Assembly: GCF_000177195.2 (NCBI RefSeq)
Contig: NC_015953.1
Coordinates: 7,192,001-7,256,000, forward strand
Length of the DNA: 64,000 nucleotides
Reading direction: 5' to 3'
Source: Streptomyces sp. SirexAA-E
GTDB taxonomy: Bacteria > Actinomycetota > Actinomycetes > Streptomycetales > Streptomycetaceae
Positions 44,453 through 52,632 of this stretch are shown here, in pieces; position 1 is the stretch's first letter, and each line of letters opens with the position of its first letter. The translations under genes were made by a program, and so were the position numbers. A model generated the notes under the pieces. That model saw only the letters and a list, made by a program, of their open reading frames with translations, searched no databases and was not told where the DNA came from.

Positions 44453-45388
44453 ATGTACCCCGTCCGAGCCCGACGCGCCGTGGCCGGCGTACTCGCCGCC
44501 CTCGCCCTCGCCCCGCTCACGGCCTGCGGCCGGGGAGGTGCCGAGGCGCCGCCGGTGAGTGCCTCACCGGGCACGGCGTTACCGGGCGCGGAGCCGGCCG
44601 TGCCGGACACCGCCGGCGCGTTCGAGGAGCTGGAGGACAAGTACGACGCGCGGTTGGGGGTGTACGCCCTCGACACCGGCACCGGCCGTGAGGTGACGCA
44701 CCGCGCCGACGAGCGGTTCGCCTACGTGTCCACCTTCAAGGCGCTGCTCGCGGGAGCCGTGCTGCGCACGTACACGGTGGGCGGGACGGACCGGCTGATC
44801 ACCTACTCCGGGGACGACGTCGTCCCCGACTCACCCGTCGCCGAGAAGCACGTCGACACCGGGATGACCCTGGACGCCCTGTGCGACGCCGCCGTGCGCT
44901 ACAGCGACAACACCGCCGCCAACCTTCTCCTCGGACAGCTCGGCGGCCCCGAGGCGTTGAACGCCCTGCTGAAGCGACTGGGCGACGACGTCACCCGCAT
45001 GGAACGCCTGGAACCCGATCTGAGCCGCTGGGACCCGGACTCCACCCGGGACACCTCCACTCCCCGGGCCTTCGCCGAGAACCTGCGCGCGTTCGTGCTC
45101 GGTGACGTCCTCGGCGACGCCGAACGGGCCCGGCTCACGCACTGGCTCCGGACAAACACCACCGGGGACGAGGTCATCAGGGCCGGGGTACCGAAGGGCT
45201 GGACCGTCGGCGACAAGACCGGCACCGGGATCGGGTACGGCGTCCGCAACGACATCGCCGTCCTGTGGCCCCCGGACCGCGCACCCGTCGTCGTGGCGGT
45301 CATGACGAGCCGTGACCGCGAGGACGACACCCACGACAACCGGCTGCTCGCGGAAGCGGCGTCCGTCGTGACCGGCGCGCTCTCCTGA
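44453..45388 (+). CDS. Class A beta-lactamase lipoprotein, TTA-containing
   Basis: A 311-residue serine beta-lactamase. The motifs are all present: S93-T-F-K96, SDN in VRYSDNTAANLL, the omega-loop Glu in MERLEPDLSRWDPDS, and KTG in VGDKTGTGIGYG. A lipobox LTAC with Cys25 suggests attachment to the membrane surface, unusual compared with the many fully secreted Streptomyces beta-lactamases. Codon 43 is TTA (44579-44581), so expression should depend on bldA and rise late in growth. It hydrolyses penicillins and perhaps cephalosporins. Confidence 0.92.
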   Translation: MYPVRARRAVAGVLAALALAPLTACGRGGAEAPPVSASPGTALPGAEPAVPDTAGAFEELEDKYDARLGVYALDTGTGREVTHRADERFAYVSTFKALLAGAVLRTYTVGGTDRLITYSGDDVVPDSPVAEKHVDTGMTLDALCDAAVRYSDNTAANLLLGQLGGPEALNALLKRLGDDVTRMERLEPDLSRWDPDSTRDTSTPRAFAENLRAFVLGDVLGDAERARLTHWLRTNTTGDEVIRAGVPKGWTVGDKTGTGIGYGVRNDIAVLWPPDRAPVVVAVMTSRDREDDTHDNRLLAEAASVVTGALS

Positions 45389-45462
45389 CGCGCCTGCCGC
45401 CGCGGCCTGACCGGCGGGCGTACGTCCGCCCGGTGCGCGTCGCACCGGGCGGGCCGGTGACC

Positions 45463-47697
45463 TCAGCGCAACGACGCGGGCAGCGGCTCCCGGTGGACGA
45501 TGCCCAGACGCTGGGTGGCGCGCGTGAGCGCCACGTAGAGGTCACTGGTGCCGTACCTGCCGGGCTCCACGACCAGCACGTGGTCGAATTCCAGCCCCTT
45601 GGCCTGGCGCGGGTCGAGCAGCACCACCGGGTGGGTGAGGTCGGGCTCGGCGCCGGCCGTGACACCGTCGAGCGGAGCGGCGATCTCCTCGTGCAGCGCA
45701 CGCGGCGCGATCACCGCCAACCGCCCCTCCTCGGGGGTCAGTTCGCCGACGGCCCGGGCCACCGCGCCCGCCAGGTCCGCACCGGACTCCCGCGTCCAGG
45801 GCGTCTCACCGGTGGAACGCACCGAGCCGGGCGGCTCGAACGAGGGGTCCTCGGCCCGCACGACCCTGGCGGCCAGCTCCATGATCTCGGCGGGCGTACG
45901 GTAGTTGACCCCGAGCCGCACATGCTCGAAGCGGTCGCCGACGTACGGCTCCAGGATGCGGTCCCACGAGCCGACACCCGCCTCCTCGGAGGTCTGCGCC
46001 GGGTCACCGACCAGGGTCAGCGAGCGGGTCGGCGAACGGCGCATCAGCAGCCGCCAGGCCATCGGCGAGAGCTCCTGCGCCTCGTCGACGATGATGTGGC
46101 CGAACGCCCACGTCCGGTCGGCGGCGGCCCGCTCGGCCGCACTGCGGTGGTCGGCCTCCTCGTGCCGCTCCGCCATCCGCTCGGCGTCGACGATGTCGTG
46201 CGCGGCCAGCACCTCGGACTCCTCGTCCTCGAACTCGTAGGTCTCCGAGCCCCGCGACAGCTCCAGCACACCCTGCGCGTACGCGATCCGTTCCTGGCGC
46301 TCGGCCTCGGCGGCGGCCCGCTCCGCACTGTCGTCCGCGCCGAGCAGCTCGGCCGCCTCGTCCAGCAACGGCACGTCGGCGGGGGTCCATTCCCCGTCGC
46401 CGGGCGCCCGCCGGATCGCCTCGGCGTCCTCGTCCGGCAGGTACACGGGCTCGGCCAGGTAGTCGGCGAGGAACCCCTCGGGGGTCAGCACGGGCCACAG
46501 CTCACCGATCGCCGCGTGCACCTCCCCGCTCGCGGCGACACCCTTGCCGAGCTGCGCGATGTCGTCGGGACCGAGGAAGTTGGGGCCCCCGTAGGGGTCC
46601 GCGCCGATCCGCTCGGTGAGCTGTGCGGTGAGCGCGTCGATGATCCGGAAGGCGAAGACCGGTCGGGCGAGGTTGTGCGGCAGCCGGGTCTCCCGGGCGG
46701 CGTCCCGGGCCTCGTAGGCGATCTCCCAGTCCAGGATCAGGTCGCCGTCGTCGTGCGGGATGACGAGCGGGGCGCCGGGCTCGGGCAGCTGCTGCCGGTC
46801 GCGCACGGCCAGGGCCAAGGCCTCGGCCATGAGCTCGGCGCCCTTGACGGCCGCGGCGCGGGGCGTGTCGGTGCCGCGCGCGTGGACGCCGGGGAAGAGC
46901 TCGGCCTGGGTGGCCAGCATGACGCCGGTCTCACCGAGCGCGGGCAGCACCTCGCCGATGTACCGCAGGAAGGCCGGGTTGGGCCCCACGATCAGGACCG
47001 CCCGCTTCGCGAGCAGCTCGCGGTGTTCGTACAGCAGGAAGGCCGCCCGGTGCAGCGCGACAGCCGTCTTGCCCGTCCCGGGACCCCCCTCGACGACGAG
47101 AACACCCCGGTGCGGGGCACGGATGATGCGGTCCTGCTCCGCCTGGATGGTCCGCACGATGTCGCCCATGCGGCCGGTGCGGGCGGAGTTCAGCGCGGCG
47201 AGCAGCACGGCGTCGCCGCTCGGGTCCTCGAAACCGCTGCGTCCGGCGTCCGAGAGGTCGAGGACCTCGTCGTGCAGCTCCGTCACCGTGCGGCCCTCGG
47301 TGGTGATGTGCCTGCGCCGCCGCAGCCCCATGGGCGTGTGCCCGGTGGCGAGATAGAAAGGACGCGCGACCGGCGCCCGCCAGTCGATCAGCAACGGTGT
47401 GCGGTCGGTGTCGTCCTCGCGAATTCCGACACGGCCGATATGGTGCGCGGTGCCGTCACTCAGATCGATGCGGCCGAAACACAGCGAGCCGTCCACGGCA
47501 TTCAGGGCGGCCAGCAGCCCCGAACGTTCGGCGACGAGCACATCGCGCTCGAGCCGGGCCTGCAAACCGTTCCCCACCGGGGTCAGCGCCTTCTCCACGC
47601 CTTGGGCGGCGACCCCGCGCAGCACGTCGACCCGGTCGTAGAGCCGGCCGATGAATTCCTGCTCCTGCTGCAATTCGGTGCTTTCCCGAGTTGACAA
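45463..47697 (-). CDS. UvrD/HelD-like helicase (HelR type)
   Basis: A 744-residue superfamily 1 helicase-like ATPase. It starts with a Glu/Gln-rich helix (LQQEQEFIGRLYDRVDVLRG), has Walker A in VVEGGPGTGKTAVALHR, and a motif II-like VDEAQELSPMAWRLLMRRSP with LVGDPAQTSEEA after it. HelD/HelR proteins bind RNA polymerase and displace it from DNA or from rifamycins. The TTG at 47697 is taken since AGGGAG lies 6 bases upstream; an ATG at 47805 would add an unlikely 36-residue leader. A palindrome and a GC hairpin occupy the leader region. Confidence 0.85.
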   Translation of the reverse strand: MSTRESTELQQEQEFIGRLYDRVDVLRGVAAQGVEKALTPVGNGLQARLERDVLVAERSGLLAALNAVDGSLCFGRIDLSDGTAHHIGRVGIREDDTDRTPLLIDWRAPVARPFYLATGHTPMGLRRRRHITTEGRTVTELHDEVLDLSDAGRSGFEDPSGDAVLLAALNSARTGRMGDIVRTIQAEQDRIIRAPHRGVLVVEGGPGTGKTAVALHRAAFLLYEHRELLAKRAVLIVGPNPAFLRYIGEVLPALGETGVMLATQAELFPGVHARGTDTPRAAAVKGAELMAEALALAVRDRQQLPEPGAPLVIPHDDGDLILDWEIAYEARDAARETRLPHNLARPVFAFRIIDALTAQLTERIGADPYGGPNFLGPDDIAQLGKGVAASGEVHAAIGELWPVLTPEGFLADYLAEPVYLPDEDAEAIRRAPGDGEWTPADVPLLDEAAELLGADDSAERAAAEAERQERIAYAQGVLELSRGSETYEFEDEESEVLAAHDIVDAERMAERHEEADHRSAAERAAADRTWAFGHIIVDEAQELSPMAWRLLMRRSPTRSLTLVGDPAQTSEEAGVGSWDRILEPYVGDRFEHVRLGVNYRTPAEIMELAARVVRAEDPSFEPPGSVRSTGETPWTRESGADLAGAVARAVGELTPEEGRLAVIAPRALHEEIAAPLDGVTAGAEPDLTHPVVLLDPRQAKGLEFDHVLVVEPGRYGTSDLYVALTRATQRLGIVHREPLPASLR

Positions 47698-47731
47698 AAC
47701 GGCTCCCTGCCGGATATGGTGTTTCTTGTAG

Positions 47732-47769
47732 GCCCCCGGTGCGGGGCCTTTTCTGTGGGCACACAGAAA
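47732..47769. promoter_or_regulatory. Hairpin plus palindrome in the helicase leader
   Basis: GGCCCC and GGGGCC (about 47731-47748) form a hairpin followed on the + strand by TTTT. Next to it is TTTCTGTG (47750-47757) and its inverse CACAGAAA (47762-47769), a perfect 8+8 palindrome. Both lie 35-72 bases before the helicase start codon and could be an operator or attenuator. Confidence 0.45.
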
Positions 47770-47785
47770 CATCCAATATACGCGA

Positions 47786-47825
47786 GAAAAGCCCCGGTCC
47801 GCCATGTGCGGGACCGGGGCTTTTC
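47786..47825 (-). terminator. Terminator of the GAF-SpoIIE gene
   Basis: A perfect 15-bp inverted repeat (arms 47786-47800 and 47811-47825, 10-base loop) ending in GGGGCTTTTC, placed 8 bases after the phosphatase stop. It insulates the helicase gene. Confidence 0.8.
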
Positions 47826-47832
47826 CGTACGG

Positions 47833-49194
47833 TCAGGAGCGGCTGCCGTCCGCACCGCCCGCCCCGGGGACGCGGAGGACGAGTACGGCCATGTCGTCGT
47901 GCCCGTCACCGGGGTAGTGGTCGGCCAGCGCGCCGCACAACCGCTCCAGCGGTTTGCCGACGAGTTGCCGCGCGGTCGCCGCGAGCGAGTCCAGCCCGCG
48001 CTGCAACGGCTGGTCGTGGCGCTCCACCACCCCGTCGGTGTACATGATCACGGTGCTGCCGGGGGCCAGGGCGTAGGTGTGGTCCGGCCTCCCGAGGTCC
48101 GCGTCCACCCCGAGCGGGACACCGGGCTCCGCCTCCAGGTAGCACGCGTCGCCGTCGGGCAGCAGCACCAGCGGCGGGGGATGGCCCGCGTTGCTCCAGC
48201 GCATCAGCCACCCGTCGTGCACCGGCTCGAAACGGCACACGCAGGCCGTGGTGACGGCGTGCCCACCGGTCGCCAGCATGATGCGGTCCAGCCGGCCCAG
48301 CGTGGCGCCCGGCGAGGCCGGTCCGTCGAACGACAGGGCCCGCAGCATGCTGCGGATCTGCGACATCGCGGCGGCGGCCTCGAGGTCATGGCCGATGACG
48401 TCCCCGATGACCGCCACACACGACCCGTCGTCCAGCTTGAACGCGTCGTACCAGTCGCCGCCCAGATGCCCCGGGGCGCTGGCCGGCCGGTAGACCGTGC
48501 ACGACCGGAACGGCCCGAGGTCCAGCAGCCGTGGCAGCAGCAGTCGCTGGAACCGCTCGCTGCTCCGCTGCACCTGGAGGAACAGCCGCGCGTTCTCGAT
48601 CGCCACGCCCGCAGTCCCGGCGAGCGCGCGGATCACGCCTTCGTCCTGTGCGTCGAACGGCTTCCCGTCCCGCCGGTCCGACAGGTACAGGTTGCCGTAG
48701 ATCCGATCGCGTCCCGAGATCGCCACCCCGAGCAGCGTCCGCATCGGGGGATGGCCCGGCGGGAAGCCCGCCGACTCGGGGTGCCGGCCGATGTCGGGCA
48801 CCCGGAGCGGTTCCGGATGGCGGATCAGGTGGCCCAGCAGGCCGCGGCCCCGGGGAAGTTCCACGCCCGCCAGGTCGTTCAGTTCCTGCGAGTCGAGACC
48901 GAGGGGGATGAACTCCGACAGGAACTCACCGCTGTCGTCCAGCACCCCCAGCGCCCCGTAACGCGCGCCCACCAGATCCATCGAGGTCCGTACGACCCGC
49001 CGCAGCACCGTCGGGAGGTCGAGGTCGCTGCTGATGCCCAGGACCGCTTCGAGCAGTCCCTGGAGGCTGCGTTGGGCGCGGGCCAAGGCGTGCATCTGCT
49101 CGGCGATGCGGTCCAGGTCCGAGCTCAGCGGCAGGTTCAGCAGCGACTCGTAGGGCACCTGGGGCGATGACTCCGCCTCCCCGTCCTCGTCCAC
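47833..49194 (-). CDS. GAF-domain SpoIIE/PP2C phosphatase
   Basis: A 453-residue regulator. A GAF domain (about residues 40-200: LLEAVLGISSDLDLPTVLRRVVRTSMDLVGARYGALGVLD) precedes a PP2C/SpoIIE domain (about 215-450) with GGDWYDAFKLDDGSCVAVIGDVIGHDLEAAAAMSQIR, the Mg2+/Mn2+-binding aspartates, and VIMYTDGVVERH and GDGHDDMAVLVLR. Such phosphatases dephosphorylate anti-sigma antagonists in partner-switch pathways. The GTG at 49194 follows AAAGGAAAC; a longer frame to 49308 is less likely. No anti-sigma or antagonist gene lies next to it. Confidence 0.88.
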   Translation of the reverse strand: MDEDGEAESSPQVPYESLLNLPLSSDLDRIAEQMHALARAQRSLQGLLEAVLGISSDLDLPTVLRRVVRTSMDLVGARYGALGVLDDSGEFLSEFIPLGLDSQELNDLAGVELPRGRGLLGHLIRHPEPLRVPDIGRHPESAGFPPGHPPMRTLLGVAISGRDRIYGNLYLSDRRDGKPFDAQDEGVIRALAGTAGVAIENARLFLQVQRSSERFQRLLLPRLLDLGPFRSCTVYRPASAPGHLGGDWYDAFKLDDGSCVAVIGDVIGHDLEAAAAMSQIRSMLRALSFDGPASPGATLGRLDRIMLATGGHAVTTACVCRFEPVHDGWLMRWSNAGHPPPLVLLPDGDACYLEAEPGVPLGVDADLGRPDHTYALAPGSTVIMYTDGVVERHDQPLQRGLDSLAATARQLVGKPLERLCGALADHYPGDGHDDMAVLVLRVPGAGGADGSRS

Positions 49195-49346
49195 CGGCTG
49201 TTTCCTTTCCGCCCGGGACCGACCGTCCGGCGTACGCCTGCGGCCATCGGACCACGGGAGCGGCCCCGCCCCTTCGACGGACCCACCCCGGTGGGCCACT
49301 TGGCGCACAGGTGCGACTCGATGGTGGACCCGCGGACAATCGCCGC

Positions 49347-50495
49347 ATGGTCATCTCCGCATCGACTCTCAACCGGTCCACGCTCGCCCGGCAGTTGCTG
49401 CTGCGTCGCGAGCACCTCGACGCCGCCGACGCCGTGCGGCGCGTGGTCGCCCTCCAGGCGCAGCAGCCCGCCTCGCCGTACATCGCGCTGTGGAACCGCG
49501 TCGCCGGCTTCGATCCCGCGAGCCTCGACGAGGCCCTGGCCCACCTGCGCGCGGTCAGGTCGACGCTGATGCGGATCACCCTGCACATGGTCCACGCCGA
49601 CGACTACCGGGCCTTCCGCGAGGCCATGGAACCCACCCTGCGGGGCTCCCGGCTCGGCGACCGGCGCTTCAGGGAGTCGGGGCTCACCGTGGCAGACGCC
49701 GAGGCGCTCCTCCCGGACCTGCTGCGTCACGCCGAACGTCCCTTCGACGCGAAGGAGTTGCACCTCCTGCTCGGCGAACTCCGGGGGACGCCGCTCGAAC
49801 CGGCGGCCTGGCGCATGCTGCGGCAGTACGTGCCCTGGTGGCACGCCCCCGTCGGGGGGCCGTGGTCGTTCGGCGCCCGGCAGAGATACGTCGCGCCCGG
49901 CACGCCGCCCGTCCGCCGGACCGACGACGCGGCCGCCGCCGGCCTCGCCTCCCTGATCCTCCGGTACCTCGAAGGCTTCGGCCCGGCGACCCTCGCCGAC
50001 ATGGCGCAGTTCACGCTGGTCCGGCGGGCCCGGTTGCGCACCGCAGTGCAGACGCTCGCCGACCGCCTGGAGCGGCTGGACGGCCCCGACGGCACCGTGC
50101 TGTACGACGTACCCGGCGCACCCCGCCCGGACGCCGACACCCCGGCGCCGCCGCGGCTGATGGCGATGTGGGACAGCGTCCTGCTCGCGTACGCCGACCG
50201 GAGCCGTGTCGTCCCGCCCGCCTACCGCAGGGAGGTGATCCGGGTGAACGGCGACGTACTGCCCACCCTGCTGGTCGACGGCCGGGTCGCGGGGGTGTGG
50301 CGCCCTCTCGGTCCGGGCGTCGAGGTGAGCGCGTTCCACCCGCTGCCGGAGCGCGTCTGGGACGAACTGGCCGACGAGGCGAGTTCGCTGGCCGCCCTGC
50401 TCGCCGACCGCGACCCCGCGGCCTACCGCCGCTACGACCACTGGTGGGCCAAGGGGGTACCCGCCGTCGACACCAGACTGCTCCCCGGCACCTGA
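49347..50495 (+). CDS. AlkZ-like winged-helix DNA-binding protein
   Basis: A 382-residue protein of the HTH_42/AlkZ-like family (PF06224). The N-terminal LNRSTLARQLLLRREHLDAADAVRRVVALQAQQPASPYIALWNRVAGFD contains the family QAQ(x)PxSPYxALW core, and R-S-T-L-M-R-I-T-L-H-M-V then follows. AlkZ and YcaQ are DNA glycosylases that unhook interstrand crosslinks or bulky adducts. The ATG gives a conventional N-terminus but shows no good ribosome site, so a leaderless mRNA is possible. A role against a DNA-damaging natural product is conceivable but only inference. Confidence 0.82.
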   Translation: MVISASTLNRSTLARQLLLRREHLDAADAVRRVVALQAQQPASPYIALWNRVAGFDPASLDEALAHLRAVRSTLMRITLHMVHADDYRAFREAMEPTLRGSRLGDRRFRESGLTVADAEALLPDLLRHAERPFDAKELHLLLGELRGTPLEPAAWRMLRQYVPWWHAPVGGPWSFGARQRYVAPGTPPVRRTDDAAAAGLASLILRYLEGFGPATLADMAQFTLVRRARLRTAVQTLADRLERLDGPDGTVLYDVPGAPRPDADTPAPPRLMAMWDSVLLAYADRSRVVPPAYRREVIRVNGDVLPTLLVDGRVAGVWRPLGPGVEVSAFHPLPERVWDELADEASSLAALLADRDPAAYRRYDHWWAKGVPAVDTRLLPGT

Positions 50496-50542
50496 GCCGC
50501 CTCGGCCGGGAATCCCAACGGGCCCAGGACGTTGACAAGGAA

Positions 50543-51550
50543 GTGAGCCCTCTCGTCGCACCGCCCCGCCTCTCCTTCCTCGACCGCTCCCGGACCAGAA
50601 AGGGACACGACGCCCCGCAGGCGCTGCGGGACACCGTCCGGCTGGCCCGTACGGCGGAGGAGCTCGGCTACCACCGCTTCTGGGTGTCCGAGCACCACAG
50701 CGTGCCCGGAGTGGCCGGCTCGGCACCGACCGTACTGGCCGCCGCCGTCGCGGCCGCGACCTCCACCATCAGGGTCGGGACGGGTGGGGTGATGCTCCCC
50801 AACCACCAGCCGTTCGTCGTGGCCGAACAGTTCGGGGTGCTCGCCTCCCTGTTTCCCGGCCGGATCGACATGGGGCTGGGGCGATCCGTCGGCTTCACGG
50901 ACGGTGTCCGCAGGGCGCTGGGCCGCGACAAGCGGGACGCGGACGGCTTCGCCGGGCAGCTCGCCGAGCTGCTCGGCTGGCTGGACGGAAGCCAGCAGGG
51001 GCACCCCCAGGTGCACGCCCGGCCCGCGGAGGGGCTGCACATCCCGCCGTACGTCCTGGCGACCGGGAAGGGGGCCGCGATCGCGGCGGCCGCGGGGCTT
51101 CCCCTGGTCATCGGTGATCTTCGCGACCGCGAACGGCTGACCGGTGCCGTCGAGGACTACCGGGACGCCTTCGTGCCCTCCGCGTGGGCCGAGAGACCTT
51201 ATGTGATCGTGGCGGGCACCGTAGCCGTGGCCGGCACGCCCGACGCGGCCCGCCGCCTGCTCGTCCCCGAGGCATGGTCCATGGCGTACGCCCGCACCCA
51301 CGGCACGTTCCCGCCGCTCCCGCCCGCCGAGGAGATCGAAGGGCTGACGATGACGGCCAGGGAAAGGAGACTCTTCGAGGACGGGCTGCGCGGGCAGCTC
51401 GCGGGGACCGAGGACACGGTGGCCGCCGCACTCGACCGGGTCGTCGAGGAGACCGGGGCCGACGAGCTCCTGGTCACCACCAGCACGTACGACCGTGCTG
51501 CCCTCGTCGATTCCATGACCCGGCTCGCCCGGATCGCCGGCCTGGGCTGA
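50543..51550 (+). CDS. LLM-class flavin-dependent oxidoreductase
   Basis: A 335-residue bacterial-luciferase-like TIM-barrel monooxygenase. LRDTVRLARTAEELGYHRFWVSEHHSVPGVAGSAPTVLAAAVAAATSTIRVGTGGVMLPNHQPFVVAEQFGVLASLFPGRIDMGLGRS is the classic N-terminal half. It uses FMNH2 or F420. The GTG start at 50543 gives the usual N-terminus, but its AAGGAA is immediately adjacent, so a different start a few codons away cannot be excluded. It is 47 bases after the AlkZ-like gene, possibly in one operon. The substrate is unknown. Confidence 0.85.
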   Translation: MSPLVAPPRLSFLDRSRTRKGHDAPQALRDTVRLARTAEELGYHRFWVSEHHSVPGVAGSAPTVLAAAVAAATSTIRVGTGGVMLPNHQPFVVAEQFGVLASLFPGRIDMGLGRSVGFTDGVRRALGRDKRDADGFAGQLAELLGWLDGSQQGHPQVHARPAEGLHIPPYVLATGKGAAIAAAAGLPLVIGDLRDRERLTGAVEDYRDAFVPSAWAERPYVIVAGTVAVAGTPDAARRLLVPEAWSMAYARTHGTFPPLPPAEEIEGLTMTARERRLFEDGLRGQLAGTEDTVAAALDRVVEETGADELLVTTSTYDRAALVDSMTRLARIAGLG

Positions 51551-51552
51551 GA

Positions 51553-51603
51553 CGGTGCGGTGCGGATCCGGAGCCCGCCAGGCCCAGGATCCGCACCGCA
51601 CCG
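51553..51603. terminator. Strong bidirectional terminator
   Basis: A perfect 17-bp inverted repeat (arms 51553-51569 and 51587-51603, 17-base loop) between the convergent luciferase-like gene (+) and the DUF6381 gene (minus). Confidence 0.8.
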
Positions 51604-51611
51604 GTGCCCGG

Positions 51612-51803
51612 CTACTCCATCGGGTAGATGTCTCCGCTGGCCATTCCGCTGACCTGCTCGCTCTCCGCCTCGAGCCGACGCGCCTTGTCCTGGAGGCGCT
51701 TGCGCTCCCCGGGGTCGGCGGCCTGTTCGGCGGACTCCTGGAGATCCTTGGCCTTGTCACGCATCTGACGGGCACGTCCGTGCAGGTCGTCTGACTCGCT
51801 CAT
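51612..51803 (-). CDS. Small DUF6381-like protein
   Basis: A 63-residue, highly charged helical protein (MSESDDLHGRARQMRDKAKD then LQESAEQAADPGERKRLQDK), typical of the short DUF6381 proteins that are common in Streptomyces. No function is known. The ATG follows AGGGAGTG. It is transcribed away from the Sua5/YrdC gene region, on the same strand but after it. Confidence 0.7.
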   Translation of the reverse strand: MSESDDLHGRARQMRDKAKDLQESAEQAADPGERKRLQDKARRLEAESEQVSGMASGDIYPME

Positions 51804-51907
51804 GATCACTCCCTGGGCTGTCGGGGCCGGCACCTCCACGGAACCAGGCCGACGGGGGTGCGCGCATCTCGGCAGGGCACGCACGGAGCGCCGGGGGACC
51901 CCCGCCG

Positions 51908-52528
51908 TCACTCGAACCGTGAGACGTCCCCGGCACCGCGCCGCACGATCTCCAGGTCGCCGTTGGAGAAGTCGATGACCGTGGTCGGTTCGGTGCCGCA
52001 GTCACCGGAGTCCAGAACGATGTCGACGACGTGGTCGAGGCGCTCCTTGATCTCCCAGCCCTGAGTCAGCGGCTCCTCCTCGTCGGGCAGGAGCAGCGTG
52101 CTGGAGAGCAGCGGCTCACCCAACTCCTCCAGCAGCGCCTGCGTGACGGTGTGATCGGGGATCCGGACGCCGACCGTCTTCTTCTTCGGGTGCAGCAGCT
52201 GCTTCGGCACCTCCTTGGTGGCGGGGAGGATGAAGGTGTAGCTGCCCGGGGTCGCCGCCTTCACGGTGCGGAACACGTCGTTGTCGATCTGCACGAACTG
52301 CCCCAGCTGTGCGAAGTTCTGGCACATGAGGGTGAAGTGGTGGCGGTCGTCGAGATCGCGGATGGACCGGATCCGGTCGATGCCGTCCCGACTGCCCAGC
52401 CGGGTCCCCAGGGCGTAGCAGGAGTCGGTCGGATACGCGATCAGCGCGTCGGACCGGATGCTGTCGGCCACGTTGCTGATGGTGCGGCGCTGCGGGTTCT
52501 CGGGATGTACGTCGAAATACTTCGCCAT
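51908..52528 (-). CDS. Sua5/YciO/YrdC-domain protein
   Basis: A 206-residue YrdC-like protein. RSDALIAYPTDSCYALGTRLGSRDGIDRIRSIRDLDDRHHFTLMCQN holds the KRxR-like phosphate-binding and tRNA-modification core; PKKKTVGVRIPDHTVTQALLEELGEPLLSSTLLLP follows. YrdC/Sua5 enzymes make threonylcarbamoyl-AMP for t6A37 of tRNA, but the YciO branch (shorter, as here) may act differently. The distinction is not settled by sequence reading. Confidence 0.87.
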   Translation of the reverse strand: MAKYFDVHPENPQRRTISNVADSIRSDALIAYPTDSCYALGTRLGSRDGIDRIRSIRDLDDRHHFTLMCQNFAQLGQFVQIDNDVFRTVKAATPGSYTFILPATKEVPKQLLHPKKKTVGVRIPDHTVTQALLEELGEPLLSSTLLLPDEEEPLTQGWEIKERLDHVVDIVLDSGDCGTEPTTVIDFSNGDLEIVRRGAGDVSRFE

Positions 52529-52632
52529 CCGCCGAGTCTACGGGTCGGCCGCCGACACGCGGACGCCCCGGACGCCACCGCGCCCCCGCGGCCCCTGGAA
52601 GGGGTGCGGGGGCGCGGGAACCGTGCGGTCGG

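Noticed and set aside
42421..44682. A 753-residue minus-strand frame running through the ArsB-like permease gene into the SRPBCC gene
   Set aside because: The first two thirds is low-complexity shadow. Only the SRPBCC part from 42864 down is real, with its own ribosome site.
47698..47785. A rifamycin-associated element upstream of the HelR-type gene
   Set aside because: The inverted repeats found do not match the element as I remember it; I therefore only report a palindrome.
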